Shown here: positions 1-14,161 of the stretch, piece by piece
Layout: every line of letters begins with the position of its first letter
Numbering within the stretch: position 1 is the first letter of the stretch
Assembly (NCBI RefSeq): GCF_910589235.1
Contig: NC_060965.1
Location: 8,097,755 to 8,161,754 of the forward strand
Source: Vespa crabro
Taxonomy: Eukaryota; Arthropoda; Insecta; Hymenoptera; Vespidae
DNA: 64,000 nt
Direction: 5' to 3'
Made by a program: the position numbers and the translations under genes
The notes under the pieces: model-generated
What the model was told of the DNA's origin: nothing
Database searches by the model: none
What the model saw: only the letters and a program-made list of their open reading frames with translations

Positions 1-10
1 TATTGTTATT

Positions 11-2974
11 ATGTTTATTATTGTTATTGTTGTTATTATTGTTATTATCGTTGTTATTGTTATTATTGTGATTATTGTTATTATTGTTATTATTGGTATT
101 GTTATTGTTATTATTGTTATTATTGTTATTATTGTTGTTATTGTTATTATTGTAATTATTGTTATTATTGTTATTATTGTTATTGATGTTGTTATTATTA
201 CTGTTATTATTGTTTTTATTGATATTATTGTTATTATTGTTATTATTGTTATTATCGTTATTATCGTTATAATTGTTATTATTGTTATTATCGTTATTAT
301 TGTTACTATTGTTATTATTGTTATTATTGTTATTATTTTTATTATTGTTACTATAGTTATTATTGTTATTATTGTTATAATTGTTATTACTGTTATTATT
401 GTTATTATTGTTATTATAGTTGTTATTGTTATTATTGTTATTATTGTTATTATTGGTATAATTTTTAGAATTGTTATTATTGTTATTATTGTTATTATTG
501 TGATTATTGTTATTATTGTTATTATTGTTATTAATGTTATTGTTACTGTTATTATTGTTATTATTGTTATTATTGTTATTGTTGTTATTATTGTTATTAT
601 TGTTATTGTTTTTATTATTGTTGTTATTGTTGTTATTGTTATTATTGTTATTATTGTAATTCTTGTTATTATTGTTATTATTGTTATTGATGTTGTTATT
701 ATTGTTATTATTGTTATTATTGTTATTATTGTTATTGTTGTTATTATTGTTGTTATTGTTGTTATTATTGCTATTATTGTTATTGTTGTTATTATAGTTA
801 TTATTGTTATTATTGTTATTATTGTTATTGTTGTTATTATTGTTATTATCGTTGTTATTGTTATTATTTTGATTATTGTTATTATTGTTATTTTTGTTAT
901 TGTTATTGTTATTATTGTTATTATTGTTGTTATTGTTATTGTTATTATTGTTATTATTGTTATTATTGTTATTGTTGTTATTATTGTTATTATCGTTAAT
1001 ATTGTTATTATTGTTATTATTGTTATTATTGTTATTATTGTTGTTGTTGTTATTATTTTTATTATTGTTATTATTGTTATTATTGTTGTTATTGTTATTA
1101 TTGTAATTATTGTTATCATTGTTATTATTGTTATTGATGTTGTTATTATTGTTATTATTGTAATTTTTGTTATTATTTTTATTATTGTTATTGTTATTGT
1201 TATTGTTATTTTTAATGTTATTGTTATTATTGTTATTATTGCTTTTATTGTTATTGTTGTTATTGTTGTTATTATTGTTATTATCGTTGTTATTGTTATT
1301 ATTGTGATTATTGTTAATATTGTTATTATTGGTATTGTTATTGTTATTATTGTTATTATTGTTATTATTGTTGTTATTGTTATTATTGTAATTATTGTTA
1401 TTATTGTTATTATTGTTATTGATGTTGTTATTATTGTTATTATTGTAATTATAGTTATTATTGTTATTGTTGTTATTGATGTTGTTATTATTGTTATTAT
1501 TGTTATTATTGTTATTATTGTTATTATTGTTATTGTTGTTATTGTTGTTATTATTGCTATTATTGTTGTTGTTATTAATATTTTTATTATTGTTATTGTT
1601 ATTGTTATTGTTATTGTTATTGTTATTGTTATTGTTATTGTTATTATTGCTATTATTGTTATTATTGTTATTGTTGTTATTATTGTTATTATCGTTAATA
1701 TTGTTATTATTGCTATTATTGCTATTATTGTTAATATTTTTATTGTTGGTATTATTGTTACTATTCTTGTTATTGTTATTAATGTTATTATTGTTATTAT
1801 TGTTATTATTGTTGTTATTGTTATTGTTGTTATTATTGTTATTATCGTTAATATTGTTATTATTGTTACTCTTGTTATTGTTATTGTTGTTATTATTGTT
1901 ATTATCGTTGTTATTGTTATTATTGTTATTTTTGTTATTATTTTTATTATTGTTATTGTTATTGTTATTGTTATTTTTAATGTTATTGTTATTATTGTTA
2001 TTATTGCTATTATTGTTGTTATTATTATTATTGTTATTATTGTTATTGATGTTGTTATTATTGTTGTTATTGTTATTATTGTTATTGTTGTTATTATTGT
2101 TGTTATTGTTATTGTTATTATTGTTATTATTGTTATTAATGTTATTGTTATTATTGTTATTATTGTTGTTATTCTTATTATTGTAATTATTGTTATTATT
2201 GTTATTATTTTTATTGATGTTGTTATTATTGTTATTATTGTTATTATTGTTATTATTGTTATTATTGTTATTGTTGTTATTGTTGTTATTATTGCTATTA
2301 TTGTTGTTGTTATTATTATTTTTATTATTGTTATTGTTATTGTTATTGTTATTATTACTGTTATTATTGTTTTTATTGATATTATTGTTATTATTGTTAT
2401 TATTGTTATTATCGTTATTATCGTTATAATTGTTATTATTGTTATTATCGTTATTATTGTTACTATTGTTATTATTGTTATTATTGTTATTATTGTTATT
2501 ATTCTTATTGTTATTGTTATTATTGTTATTATTGTTATTATTGTTATTATTGTTGTTATTGTTATTATTGTAATTATTATTATTTTTGTTATTATTGTTG
2601 TTATTTTTGTTATTGTTATTATTGTTATAATTGTTATTGTTGTTATTATTGTTGTTAGTGTTGTTATTGTTATTATTGTTATTGTTGTTATTATTGTTAT
2701 TATCGTTGTTATTGTTATTATTGTGATTACTGTTATTATTGTTATTATTGTTATTATTCTTATTGTTATTATTGTTATTATTCTTATTGTTATTGTTATT
2801 ATTGTTATTATTGTTATTATTGTTGTTATTGTTATTATTGTAATTATTGTTATCATTGTTATTATTGTTATTGATGTTGTTATTATTGTTATTATTGTTA
2901 TTATTGTCATTATAGTTATTGTTGTTATTGTTGTTATTATTGTTGTTATTTTTGTTATTGTTTTTATTGTTATT
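11..2974. repeat. Higher-order unit A, copy 1
   Basis: The unit opens with the word TATTATGTTTATTATT (ATG at 11) and ends where the same word recurs (ATG at 2975). Inside are, in order, a GTATAATTTTTAGAATT word near 472, a TTTTGATT word near 868, AATATT/GCTATT words at 1694-1740, GTTACTCTTG at 1865, and a CTTATTGTT-rich tail from about 2500. The same order recurs at 8456-11395 and 11396-14161. The offset to copy 2 is 8,445 bp at the head and 8,436 bp near 876, a 9-bp (one 9-mer) indel. The frames through it are open only because ATT and GTT are never stops. No gene. Confidence 0.85.
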
Positions 2975-5577
2975 ATGTTTATTATTGTTATTGTTGTTAT
3001 TATTGTTATTATCGTTGTTATTGTTATTATTGTGATTATTGTTATTATTGTTATTATTGGTATTGTTATTGTTATTATTGTTATTATTGTTATTATTGTT
3101 GTTATTGTTATTATTGTAATTATTGTTATTATTGTTATTATTGTTATTGATGTTGTTATTATTACTGTTATTATTGTTTTTATTGATATTATTGTTATTA
3201 TTGTTATTATTGTTATTATCGTTATTATCGTTATAATTGTTATTATTGTTATTATCGTTATTATTGTTACTATTGTTATTATTGTTATTATTGTTATTAT
3301 TTTTATTATTGTTACTATAGTTATTATTGTTATTATTGTTATAATTGTTATTACTGTTATTATTGTTATTATTGTTATTATAGTTATTATTGTTATTATT
3401 GTTATTATTGTGATTATTGTTATTATTGTTATTATTGTTATTAATGTTATTGTTACTGTTAATATTGTTATTATTGTTATTATTGTTATTGTTGTTATTA
3501 TTGTTATTATTGTTATTGTTTTTATTATTGTTGTTATTGTTGTTATTGTTATTATTGTTATTATTGTAATTCTTGTTATTATTGTTATTATTGTTATTGA
3601 TGTTGTTATTATTGTTATTATTGTTATTATTGTTATTATTGTTATTGTTGTTATTATTGTTGTTATTGTTGTTATTATTGCTATTATTGTTATTGTTGTT
3701 ATTATTGTTATTATTGTTATTATTGTTATTATTGTTATTATTGTTATTGTTGTTATTATTGTTATTATCGTTGTTATTGTTATTATTTTGATTATTGTTA
3801 TTATTGTTATTTTTGTTATTGTTATTGTTATTATTGTTATTATTGTTGTTATTGTTATTATTGTAATTATTGTTATTTTTGTTATTATTGTTATTGATGT
3901 TGTTATTATTGTTATTATTGTTATTATTCTTATTATTGTTATTATTGTTATTATTGTTATTGTTGTTATTGTTGTTATTATTGCTATTATTGTTGTTGTT
4001 ATTATTATTTTTATTATTGTTATTGTTATTGTTATTGTTATTGTTATTGTTATTGTTATTATTGTTATTATTGTTATTATTGTTATTGTTGTTATTATTG
4101 TTATTATCGTTAATATTGTTATTATTGTTATTATTGTTATTATTGTTATTATTGTTGTTGTTGTTATTATTTTTATTATTGTTATTATTGTTATTATTGT
4201 TGTTATTGTTATTATTGTAATTATTGTTATCATTGTTATTATTGTTATTGATGTTGTTATTATTGTTATTATTGTTATTATTGTTATTATTGTTATTATA
4301 GTTATTGTTGTTATTATTGTTGTAATTTTTGTTATTGTTATTATTGTTATTATTGTTATTATTGTTATTGTTGTTATTATTGTTATTATCGTTGTTATTG
4401 TTATTATTGTGATTATTGTTAATATTGTTATTATTGGTATTGTTATTGTTATTATTGTTATTATTGTTATTATTGTAATTATTGTTATTATTGTTATTAT
4501 TGTTATTGATGTTGTTATTATTGTTATTATTGTAATTATAGTTATTATTGTTATTGTTGTTATTGACGTTGTTATTATTGTTATTATTGTTATTATTGTT
4601 ATTATTGTTATTATTGTTATTATTGTTATTGTTGTTATTGTTGTTATTATTGCTATTATTGTTGTTGTTATTAATATTTTTATTATTGTTATTGTTATTG
4701 TTATTGTTATTGTTATTGTTATTGTTATTGTTATTATTGCTATTATTGTTATTATTGTTATTGTTGTTATTATTGTTATTACCGTTAATATTGTTATTAT
4801 TGCTATTATTGCTATTATTGTTAATATTTTTATTGTTGGTATTATTGTTACTATTCTTGTTATTGTTATTAATGTTATTATTGTTATTATTGTTATTATT
4901 GTTGTTATTGTTATTGTTGTTATTATTGTTATTATCGTTAATATTGTTATTATTGCTATTATTGCTATTATTGTTAATATTTTTATTGTTGTCATTATTG
5001 TTACTATTGTTGTTATTGTTGTTATTGTTATTATTGTTATTATTGTTATTATTGTTACTATTGTTATTGTTATTGTTGTTATTATTGTTATTATCGTTGT
5101 TATTGTTATTATTGTTATTTTTGTTATTATTTTTATTATTGTTATTGTTATTGTTATTGTTATTTTTAATGTTATTGTTATTATTGTTATTATTGTTATT
5201 ATTGCTTTTATTGTTATTGTTGTTATTATTTTTATTAATGTTATTGTTATTGTTATTATTGTTATTATTGTTATCATTGTTATTATTGTTGTTATTGTTA
5301 TTATTGTAATTATTATTATTATTGTTATTGATGTTGTTATTATTGTAATTATTGTTATTATTGTTATTATTGTTAATATTGTTGTTATTGTTATTATTGT
5401 AATTATTGTTATTATTGTTATTATTGTTATTATTATTATTTTTGTTATTATTGTTGTTATTTTTGTTATTGTTATTATTGTTATTATTGTTATTGTTGTT
5501 ATTATTGTTGTTAGTGTTGTTATTGTTATTATTTTTATCATTGTTATTATTGTTGTTATCGTTGTTATTGTTATTAT
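2975..5577. repeat. Higher-order unit B, copy 1
   Basis: It starts with the same head as unit A (ATG at 2975), but from about 4,220 it follows its own order, including a paired GCTATTATTGCT marker at 4802 and 4955 and the word ACCGTTAAT near 4791. It matches 14162-16762 at a constant offset of 11,187 bp, with no net length change over about 2.6 kb, and diverges where 5578 reads TTTTGATT and the other copy reads GTGATTATTGTG. A third copy lies at 22358 to about 24440 (offset 19,383, then 19,371 after a 12-bp loss). No gene. Confidence 0.85.
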
Positions 5578-8455
5578 TTTGATTATTGTTATTATTGTTA
5601 TTTTTGTTATTGTTATTGTTATTATTGTTATTATTGTTATTATTGTTGTTATTGTTATTATTGTTATTATTGTTATTATTGTTATTGTTGTTATTATTGT
5701 TATTATTATTGTTGTTGTTATTATTGTTATTGTTGTTATTATTGTTATTATCGTTAATATTGTTATTATTGCGATTATTGCTATTATTGTTAATATTTTT
5801 ATTGTTGTTATTATTGTTACTATTGTTGTTATTGTTGTTATTGTTATTATTGTTATTATTGTTATTATTGTTATTAATGTTGTTATTGTTATTGTTATTA
5901 TTGTTATTATTGTTATTATTGTTACTCTTGTTATTGTTATTGTTGTTATTATTGTTATTATCGTTGTTATTGTTATTATTGTTATTTTTGTTATTATTTT
6001 TATTATTGTTATTGTTATTGTTATTGTTATTTTTAATGTTATTGTTATTATTGTTATTATTGCTATTATTGTTGTTATTATTATTATTGTTATTATTGTT
6101 ATTGATGTTGTTATTATTGTTGTTATTGTTATTATTGTTATTATTGTTATTATTGTTGTTATTGTTATTGTTATTATTGTTATTATTGTTATTAATGTTA
6201 TTGTTATTATTGTTATTATTGTTGTTATTCTTATTATTGTAATTATTGTTATTATTGTTATTATTTTTATTGATGTTGTTATTATTGTTATTATTGTTAT
6301 TATTGTTATTATTGTTATTATTGTTATTGTTGTTATTGTTGTTATTATTGCTATTATTGTTGTTGTTATTATTATTTTTATTATTGTTATTGTTATTGTT
6401 ATTGTTATTATTACTGTTATTATTGTTTTTATTGATATTATTGTTATTATTGTTATTATTGTTATTATCGTTATTATCGTTATAATTGTTATTATTGTTA
6501 TTATCGTTATTATTGTTACTATTGTTATTATTGTTATTATTGTTATTATTTTTATTATTGTTACTATAGTTATTATTGTTATTATTGTTATAATTGTTAT
6601 TACTGTTATTATTGTTATTATTGTTATTATAGTTATTATTGTTATTATTGTTATTATTGTTATTATTGGTATAATTTTTAGAATTGTTATTATTGTTATT
6701 ATTGTTATTATTGTGATTATTGTTATTATTGTTATTATTGTTATTTATGTTATTGTTACTGTTATTATTGTTATTATTGTTATTATTGTTATTGTTGTTA
6801 TTATTGTTATTATTGTTGTTATTGTTGTTATTATTGCTATTATTGTTATTGTTGTTATTATTGTTATTATTGTTATTATTGTTATTATTGTTATTGTTGT
6901 TATTATTGTTATTATCGTTGTTATTGTTATTATTTTGATTATTGTTATTGTTGTTATTATTGTTGTTATTGTTGTTATTATTGCTATTATTGTTATTGTT
7001 GTTATTATTGTTATTATTGTTATTATTGTTATTATTGTTATTGTTGTTATTATTGTTATTATCGTTGTTATTGTTATTATTTTGATTATTGTTATTATTG
7101 TTATTTTTGTTATTGTTATTGTTATTATTGTTATTATTGTTATTATTGTTGTTATTGTTATTATTGTAATTATTGTTATTATTGTTATTATTGTTATTGA
7201 TGTTGTTATTATTGTTATTATTGTTATTATTGTTATTATTGTTATTGTTGTTATTGTTGTTATTATTGCTATTATTGTTGTTGTTATTATTACTTTTATT
7301 ATTGTTATTGTTATTGTTATTGTTATTGTTATTGTTATTGTTATTATTGTTATTATTGTTATTGTTGTTATTATTGTTATTATCGTTAATATTGTTATTA
7401 TTGTTATTATTGTTATTATTGTTATTATTGTTGTTGTTGTTATTATTTTTATTATTGTTATTATTGTCATTATTGTTGTTATTGTTATTATTGTAATTAT
7501 TGTTATCATTGTTATTATTGTTATTGATGTTGTTATTATTGTTATTATTGTTATTATTGTTATTATTGTTATTATAGTTATTGTTGTTATTGTTGTTATT
7601 ATTGTTGTAATTTTTGTTATTGTTATTATTGTTATTATTGTTATTATTGTTATTGTTGTTATTATTGTTATTATCGTTGTTATTGTTATTATTGTGATTA
7701 TTGTTAATATTGTTATTATTGGTTTTGTTATTGTTATTATTGTTATTATTGTTATTATTGTTGTTATTGTTATTATTGTAATTATTGTTATTATTGTTAT
7801 TATTGTTATTGATGTTGTTATTATTGTTATTATTGTAATTATAGTTATTATTGTTATTGTTGTTATTGATGTTGTTATTATTGTTATTATTGTTATTATT
7901 GTTATTATTGTTATTATTGTTATTGTTGTTATTATTGTTATTATCGTTATTATTGTTACTATTGTGATTATTGTTATTATTGTTATTATTGTTATTATTC
8001 TTATTGTTATTGTTATTATTGTTATTATTGTTATTATTGTTATTATTGTTGTTATTGTTATTATTGTAATTATTATTATTTTTGTTATTATTATTGTTAT
8101 TTTTGTTATTGTTATTATTGTTATAATTGTTATTGTTGTTATTATTGTTGTTAGTGTTGTTATTGTTATTATTGTTATTGTTGTTATTATTGTTATTATC
8201 GTTGTTATTGTTATTATTGTGATTATTGTTATTATTGTTATTATTGTTATTATTCTTATTGTTATTGTTATTATTGTTATTATTGTTATTATTGTTGTTA
8301 TTGTTATTATTGTAATTATTGTTATCATTGTTATTATTGTTATTGATGTTGTTATTATTGTTATTATTGTTATTATTGTTATTATTGTCATTATAGTTAT
8401 TGTTGTTATTGTTGTTATTATTGTTGTTATTTTTTTTATTGTTTTTATTGTTATT
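5578..8455. repeat. Mosaic of unit A and B fragments
   Basis: There is no single parent copy. About 5921-6540 matches 1865-2480 at an offset of 4,056 bp (GTTACTCTTG at 5921 against 1865; the TTATTTTTATTGATG word near 6262 against 2206). From about 6540 it switches to the head-type sequence seen near 3300, with TTATTTTTATTATTG and ACTATAGTT words. A GCGATT variant at 5771 recurs at 18952. A TTTTGATT segment is repeated near 6930 and 7080. About 7936-8455 resembles the CTT-rich tails of units A. An 8-base T run sits at 8430-8437. No gene. Confidence 0.75.
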
Positions 8456-11395
8456 ATGTTTATTATTGTTATTGTTGTTATTATTGTTATTATCGTTGTT
8501 ATTGTTATTATTGTGATTATTGTTATTATTGTTATTATTGGTATTGTTATTGTTATTATTGTTATTATTGTTATTATTGTTGTTATTGTTATTATTGTAA
8601 TTATTGTTATTATTGTTATTATTGTTATTGATGTTGTTATTATTACTGTTATTATTGTTTTTATTGATATTATTGTTATTATTGTTATTATTGTTATTAT
8701 CGTTATTATCGTTATAATTGTTATTATTGTTATTATCGTTATTATTGTTACTATTGTTATTATTGTTATTATTGTTATTATTTTTATTATTGTTACTATA
8801 GTTATTATTGTTATTATTGTTATAATTGTTATTACTGTTATTATTGTTATTATTGTTATTATAGTTGTTATTGTTATTATTGTTATTATTGTTATTATTG
8901 GTATAATTTTTAGAATTGTTATTATTGTTATTATTGTTATTATTGTGATTATTGTTATTATTGTTATTATTGTTATTAATGTTATTGTTACTGTTATTAT
9001 TGTTATTATTGTTATTATTGTTATTGTTGTTATTATTGTTATTATTGTTATTGTTTTTATTATTGTTGTTATTGTTGTTATTGTTATTATTGTTATTATT
9101 GTAATTCTTGTTATTATTGTTATTATTGTTATTGATGTTGTTATTATTGTTATTATTGTTATTATTGTTATTATTGTTATTGTTGTTATTATTGTTGTTA
9201 TTGTTGTTATTATTGCTATTATTGTTATTGTTGTTATTATAGTTATTATTGTTATTATTGTTATTGTTGTTATTATTGTTATTATCGTTGTTATTGTTAT
9301 TATTTTGATTATTGTTATTATTGTTATTTTTGTTATTGTTATTGTTATTATTGTTATTATTGTTGTTATTGTTATTGTTATTATTGTTATTATTGTTATT
9401 ATTGTTATTGTTGTTATTATTGTTATTATCGTTAATATTGTTATTATTGTTATTATTGTTATTATTGTTATTATTGTTGTTGTTGTTATTATTTTTATTA
9501 TTGTTATTATTGTTATTATTGTTGTTATTGTTATTATTGTAATTATTGTTATCATTGTTATTATTGTTATTGATGTTGTTATTATTGTTATTATTGTAAT
9601 TATAGTTATTATTTTTATTATTGTTATTGTTATTGTTATTGTTATTTTTAATGTTATTGTTATTATTGTTATTATTGCTTTTATTGTAATTGTTGTTATT
9701 GTTGTTATTATTGTTATTATCGTTGTTATTGTTATTATTGTGATTATTGTTAATATTGTTATTATTGGTATTGTTATTGTTATTATTGTTATTATTGTTA
9801 TTATTGTTGTTATTGTTATTATTGTAATTATTGTTATTATTGTTATTATTGTTATTGATGTTGTTATTATTGTTATTATTGTAATTATAGTTATTATTGT
9901 TATTGTTGTTATTGATGTTGTTATTATTGTTATTATTGTTATTATTGTTATTATTGTTATTATTGTTATTGTTGTTATTGTTGTTATTATTGCTATTATT
10001 GTTGTTGTTATTAATATTTTTATTATTGTTATTGTTATTGTTATTGTTATTGTTATTGTTATTGTTATTGTTATTATTGCTATTATTGTTATTATTGTTA
10101 TTGTTGTTATTATTGTTATTATCGTTAATATTGTTATTATTGCTATTATTGCTATTATTGTTAATATTTTTATTGTTGGTATTATTGTTACTATTCTTGT
10201 TATTGTTATTAATGTTATTATTGTTATTATTGTTATTATTGTTGTTATTGTTATTGTTGTTATTATTGTTATTATCGTTAATATTGTTATTATTGTTACT
10301 CTTGTTATTGTTATTGTTGTTATTATTGTTATTATCGTTGTTATTGTTATTATTGTTATTTTTGTTATTATTTTTATTATTGTTATTGTTATTGTTATTG
10401 TTATTTTTAATGTTATTGTTATTATTGTTATTATTGCTATTATTGTTGTTATTATTATTATTGTTATTATTGTTATTGATGTTGTTATTATTGTTGTTAT
10501 TGTTATTATTGTTATTATTGTTATTATTGTTGTTATTGTTATTGTTATTATTGTTATTATTGTTATTAATGTTATTGTTATTATTGTTATTATTGTTGTT
10601 ATTCTTATTATTGTAATTATTGTTATTATTTTTATTGATGTTGTTATTATTGTTATTATTGTTATTATTGTTATTATTGTTATTATTGTTATTGTTGTTA
10701 TTGTTGTTATTATTGCTATTATTGTTGTTGTTATTATTATTTTTATTATTGTTATTGTTATTGTTATTGTTATTATTACTGTTATTATTGTTTTTATTGA
10801 TATTATTGTTATTATTGTTATTATTGTTATTATCGTTATTATCGTTATAATTGTTATTATTGTTATTATCGTTATTATTGTTACTATTGTTATTATTGTT
10901 ATTATTGTTATTATTGTTATTATTCTTATTGTTATTGTTATTATTGTTATTATTGTTATTATTGTTATTATTGTTGTTATTGTTATTATTGTAATTATTA
11001 TTATTTTTGTTATTATTGTTGTTATTTTTGTTATTGTTATTATTGTTATAATTGTTATTGTTGTTATTATTGTTGTTAGTGTTGTTATTGTTATTATTGT
11101 TATTGTTGTTATTATTGTTATTATCGTTGTTATTGTTATTATTGTGATTACTGTTATTATTGTTATTATTGTTATTATTCTTATTGTTATTATTGTTATT
11201 ATTCTTATTGTTATTGTTATTATTGTTATTATTGTTATTATTGTTGTTATTGTTATTATTGTAATTATTGTTATCATTGTTATTATTGTTATTGATGTTG
11301 TTATTATTGTTATTATTGTTATTATTGTCATTATAGTTATTGTTGTTATTGTTGTTATTATTGTTGTTATTTTTGTTATTGTTTTTATTGTTATT
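8456..11395. repeat. Higher-order unit A, copy 2
   Basis: This copy carries the same marker order as 11-2974, including the rare GTATAATTTTTAGAATT word near 8900. Its head-to-head distance to the next copy is 2,940 bp, while the body is only 2,766 bp away (9312 to 12078, 9897 to 12663, 10620 to 13386), so copy 3 lacks about 174 bp between head and body. Around 9600, ATAGTTATTATTTTT replaces the TTTTTGTT form of copy 1, a small local difference. No gene. Confidence 0.85.
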
Positions 11396-14161
11396 ATGTT
11401 TATTATTGTTATTGTTGTTATTATTGTTATTATCGTTGTTATTGTTATTATTGTGATTATTGTTATTATTGTTATTATTGGTATTGTTATTGTTATTATT
11501 GTTATTATTGTTATTATTGTTGTTATTGTTATTATTGTAATTATTGTTATTATTGTTATTATTGTTATTGATGTTGTTATTATTACTGTTATTATTGTTT
11601 TTATTGATATTATTGTTATTATTGTTATTATTGTTATTATCGTTATTATCGTTATAATTGTTATTATTGTTATTATCGTTATTATTGTTACTATTGTTAT
11701 TATTGTTATTATTGTTATTATTTTTATTATTGTTACTATAGTTATTATTGTTATTATTGTTATAATTGTTATTACTGTTATTATTGTTATTATTGTTATT
11801 ATAGTTATTATTGTTATTATTGTTATTATTGTGATTATTGTTATTATTGTTATTATTGTTATTAATGTTATTGTTACTGTTATTATTGTTATTATTGTTA
11901 TTATTGTTATTGTTGTTATTATTGTTATTATTGTTATTGTTGTTATTATTGTTGTTATTGTTGTTATTATTGCTATTATTGTTATTGTTGTTATTATAGT
12001 TATTATTGTTATTATTGTTATTATTGTTATTGTTGTTATTATTGTTATTATCGTTGTTATTGTTATTATTTTGATTATTGTTATTATTGTTATTTTTGTT
12101 ATTGTTATTGTTATTATTGTTATTATTGTTGTTATTGTTATTGTTATTATTGTTATTATTGTTATTATTGTTATTGTTGTTATTATTGTTATTATCGTTA
12201 ATATTGTTATTATTGTTATTATTGTTATTATTGTTATTATTGTTGTTGTTGTTATTATTTTTATTATTGTTATTATTGTTATTATTGTTGTTATTGTTAT
12301 TATTGTAATTATTGTTATCATTGTTATTATTGTTATTGATGTTGTTATTATTGTTATTATTGTAATTTTTGTTATTATTTTTATTATTGTTATTGTTATT
12401 GTTATTGTTATTTTTAATGTTATTGTTATTATTGTTATTATTGCTTTTATTGTAATTGTTGTTATTGTTGTTATTATTGTTATTATCGTTGTTATTGTTA
12501 TTATTGTGATTATTGTTAATATTGTTATTATTGGTATTGTTATTGTTATTATTGTTATTATTGTTATTATTGTTGTTATTGTTATTATTGTAATTATTGT
12601 TATTATTGTTATTATTGTTATTGATGTTGTTATTATTGTTATTATTGTAATTATAGTTATTATTGTTATTGTTGTTATTGATGTTGTTATTATTGTTATT
12701 ATTGTTATTATTGTTATTATTGTTATTATTGTTATTGTTGTTATTGTTGTTATTATTGCTATTATTGTTGTTGTTATTAATATTTTTATTATTGTTATTG
12801 TTATTGTTATTGTTATTGTTATTGTTATTGTTATTGTTATTATTGCTATTATTGTTATTATTGTTATTGTTGTTATTATTGTTATTATCGTTAATATTGT
12901 TATTATTGCTATTATTGCTATTATTGTTAATATTTTTATTGTTGGTATTATTGTTACTATTCTTGTTATTGTTATTAATGTTATTATTGTTATTATTGTT
13001 ATTATTGTTGTTATTGTTATTGTTGTTATTATTGTTATTATCGTTAATATTGTTATTATTGTTACTCTTGTTATTGTTATTGTTGTTATTATTGTTATTA
13101 TCGTTGTTATTGTTATTATTGTTATTTTTGTTATTATTTTTATTATTGTTATTGTTATTGTTATTGTTATTTTTAATGTTATTGTTATTATTGTTATTAT
13201 TGCTATTATTGTTGTTATTATTATTATTGTTATTATTGTTATTGATGTTGTTATTATTGTTGTTATTGTTATTATTGTTATTATTGTTATTATTGTTGTT
13301 ATTGTTATTGTTATTATTGTTATTATTGTTATTAATGTTATTGTTATTATTGTTATTATTGTTGTTATTCTTATTATTGTAATTATTGTTATTATTTTTA
13401 TTGATGTTGTTATTATTGTTATTATTGTTATTATTGTTATTATTGTTATTATTGTTATTGTTGTTATTGTTGTTATTATTGCTATTATTGTTGTTGTTAT
13501 TATTATTTTTATTATTGTTATTGTTATTGTTATTGTTATTATTACTGTTATTATTGTTTTTATTGATATTATTGTTATTATTGTTATTATTGTTATTATC
13601 GTTATTATCGTTATAATTGTTATTATTGTTATTATCGTTATTATTGTTACTATTGTTATTATTGTTATTATTGTTATTATTGTTATTATTCTTATTGTTA
13701 TTGTTATTATTGTTATTATTGTTATTATTGTTATTATTGTTGTTATTGTTATTATTGTAATTATTATTATTTTTGTTATTATTGTTGTTATTTTTGTTAT
13801 TGTTATTATTGTTATAATTGTTATTGTTGTTATTATTGTTGTTAGTGTTGTTATTGTTATTATTGTTATTGTTGTTATTATTGTTATTATCGTTGTTATT
13901 GTTATTATTGTGATTACTGTTATTATTGTTATTATTGTTATTATTCTTATTGTTATTATTGTTATTATTCTTATTGTTATTGTTATTATTGTTATTATTG
14001 TTATTATTGTTGTTATTGTTATTATTGTAATTATTGTTATCATTGTTATTATTGTTATTGATGTTGTTATTATTGTTATTATTGTTATTATTGTCATTAT
14101 AGTTATTGTTGTTATTGTTGTTATTATTGTTGTTATTTTTGTTATTGTTTTTATTGTTATT
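11396..14161. repeat. Higher-order unit A, copy 3 (internally shortened)
   Basis: It follows copy 2 directly. From about 12,078 to 13,616 it matches 9,312-10,850 at a constant 2,766 bp offset. About 174 bp found in copy 2 (parts of the 8880-9240 stretch, including the TTTTTAGAATT word) is missing here. It is followed at 14162 by a B unit, in the same order as copy 1 followed by B at 2975. So 11-5577 and 11396-16762 form one large direct duplication. Confidence 0.83.

Noticed and set aside
220..270. Bacterial promoter boxes such as TATAAT in GTTATAATTG
   Set aside because: The hexamer is a one-base variant of GTTATTATTG copied with the units. There is no -35 partner, and no gene follows.
876..2429. 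Poly-Leu 'membrane proteins' (many frames of 60-360 codons across the window)
   Set aside because: They are TTA/TTG readings of the repeat, commonly starting at TTG and ending at GTA-ATT, ATA-GTT or GTG-ATT variants. They recur with each copy of the unit.
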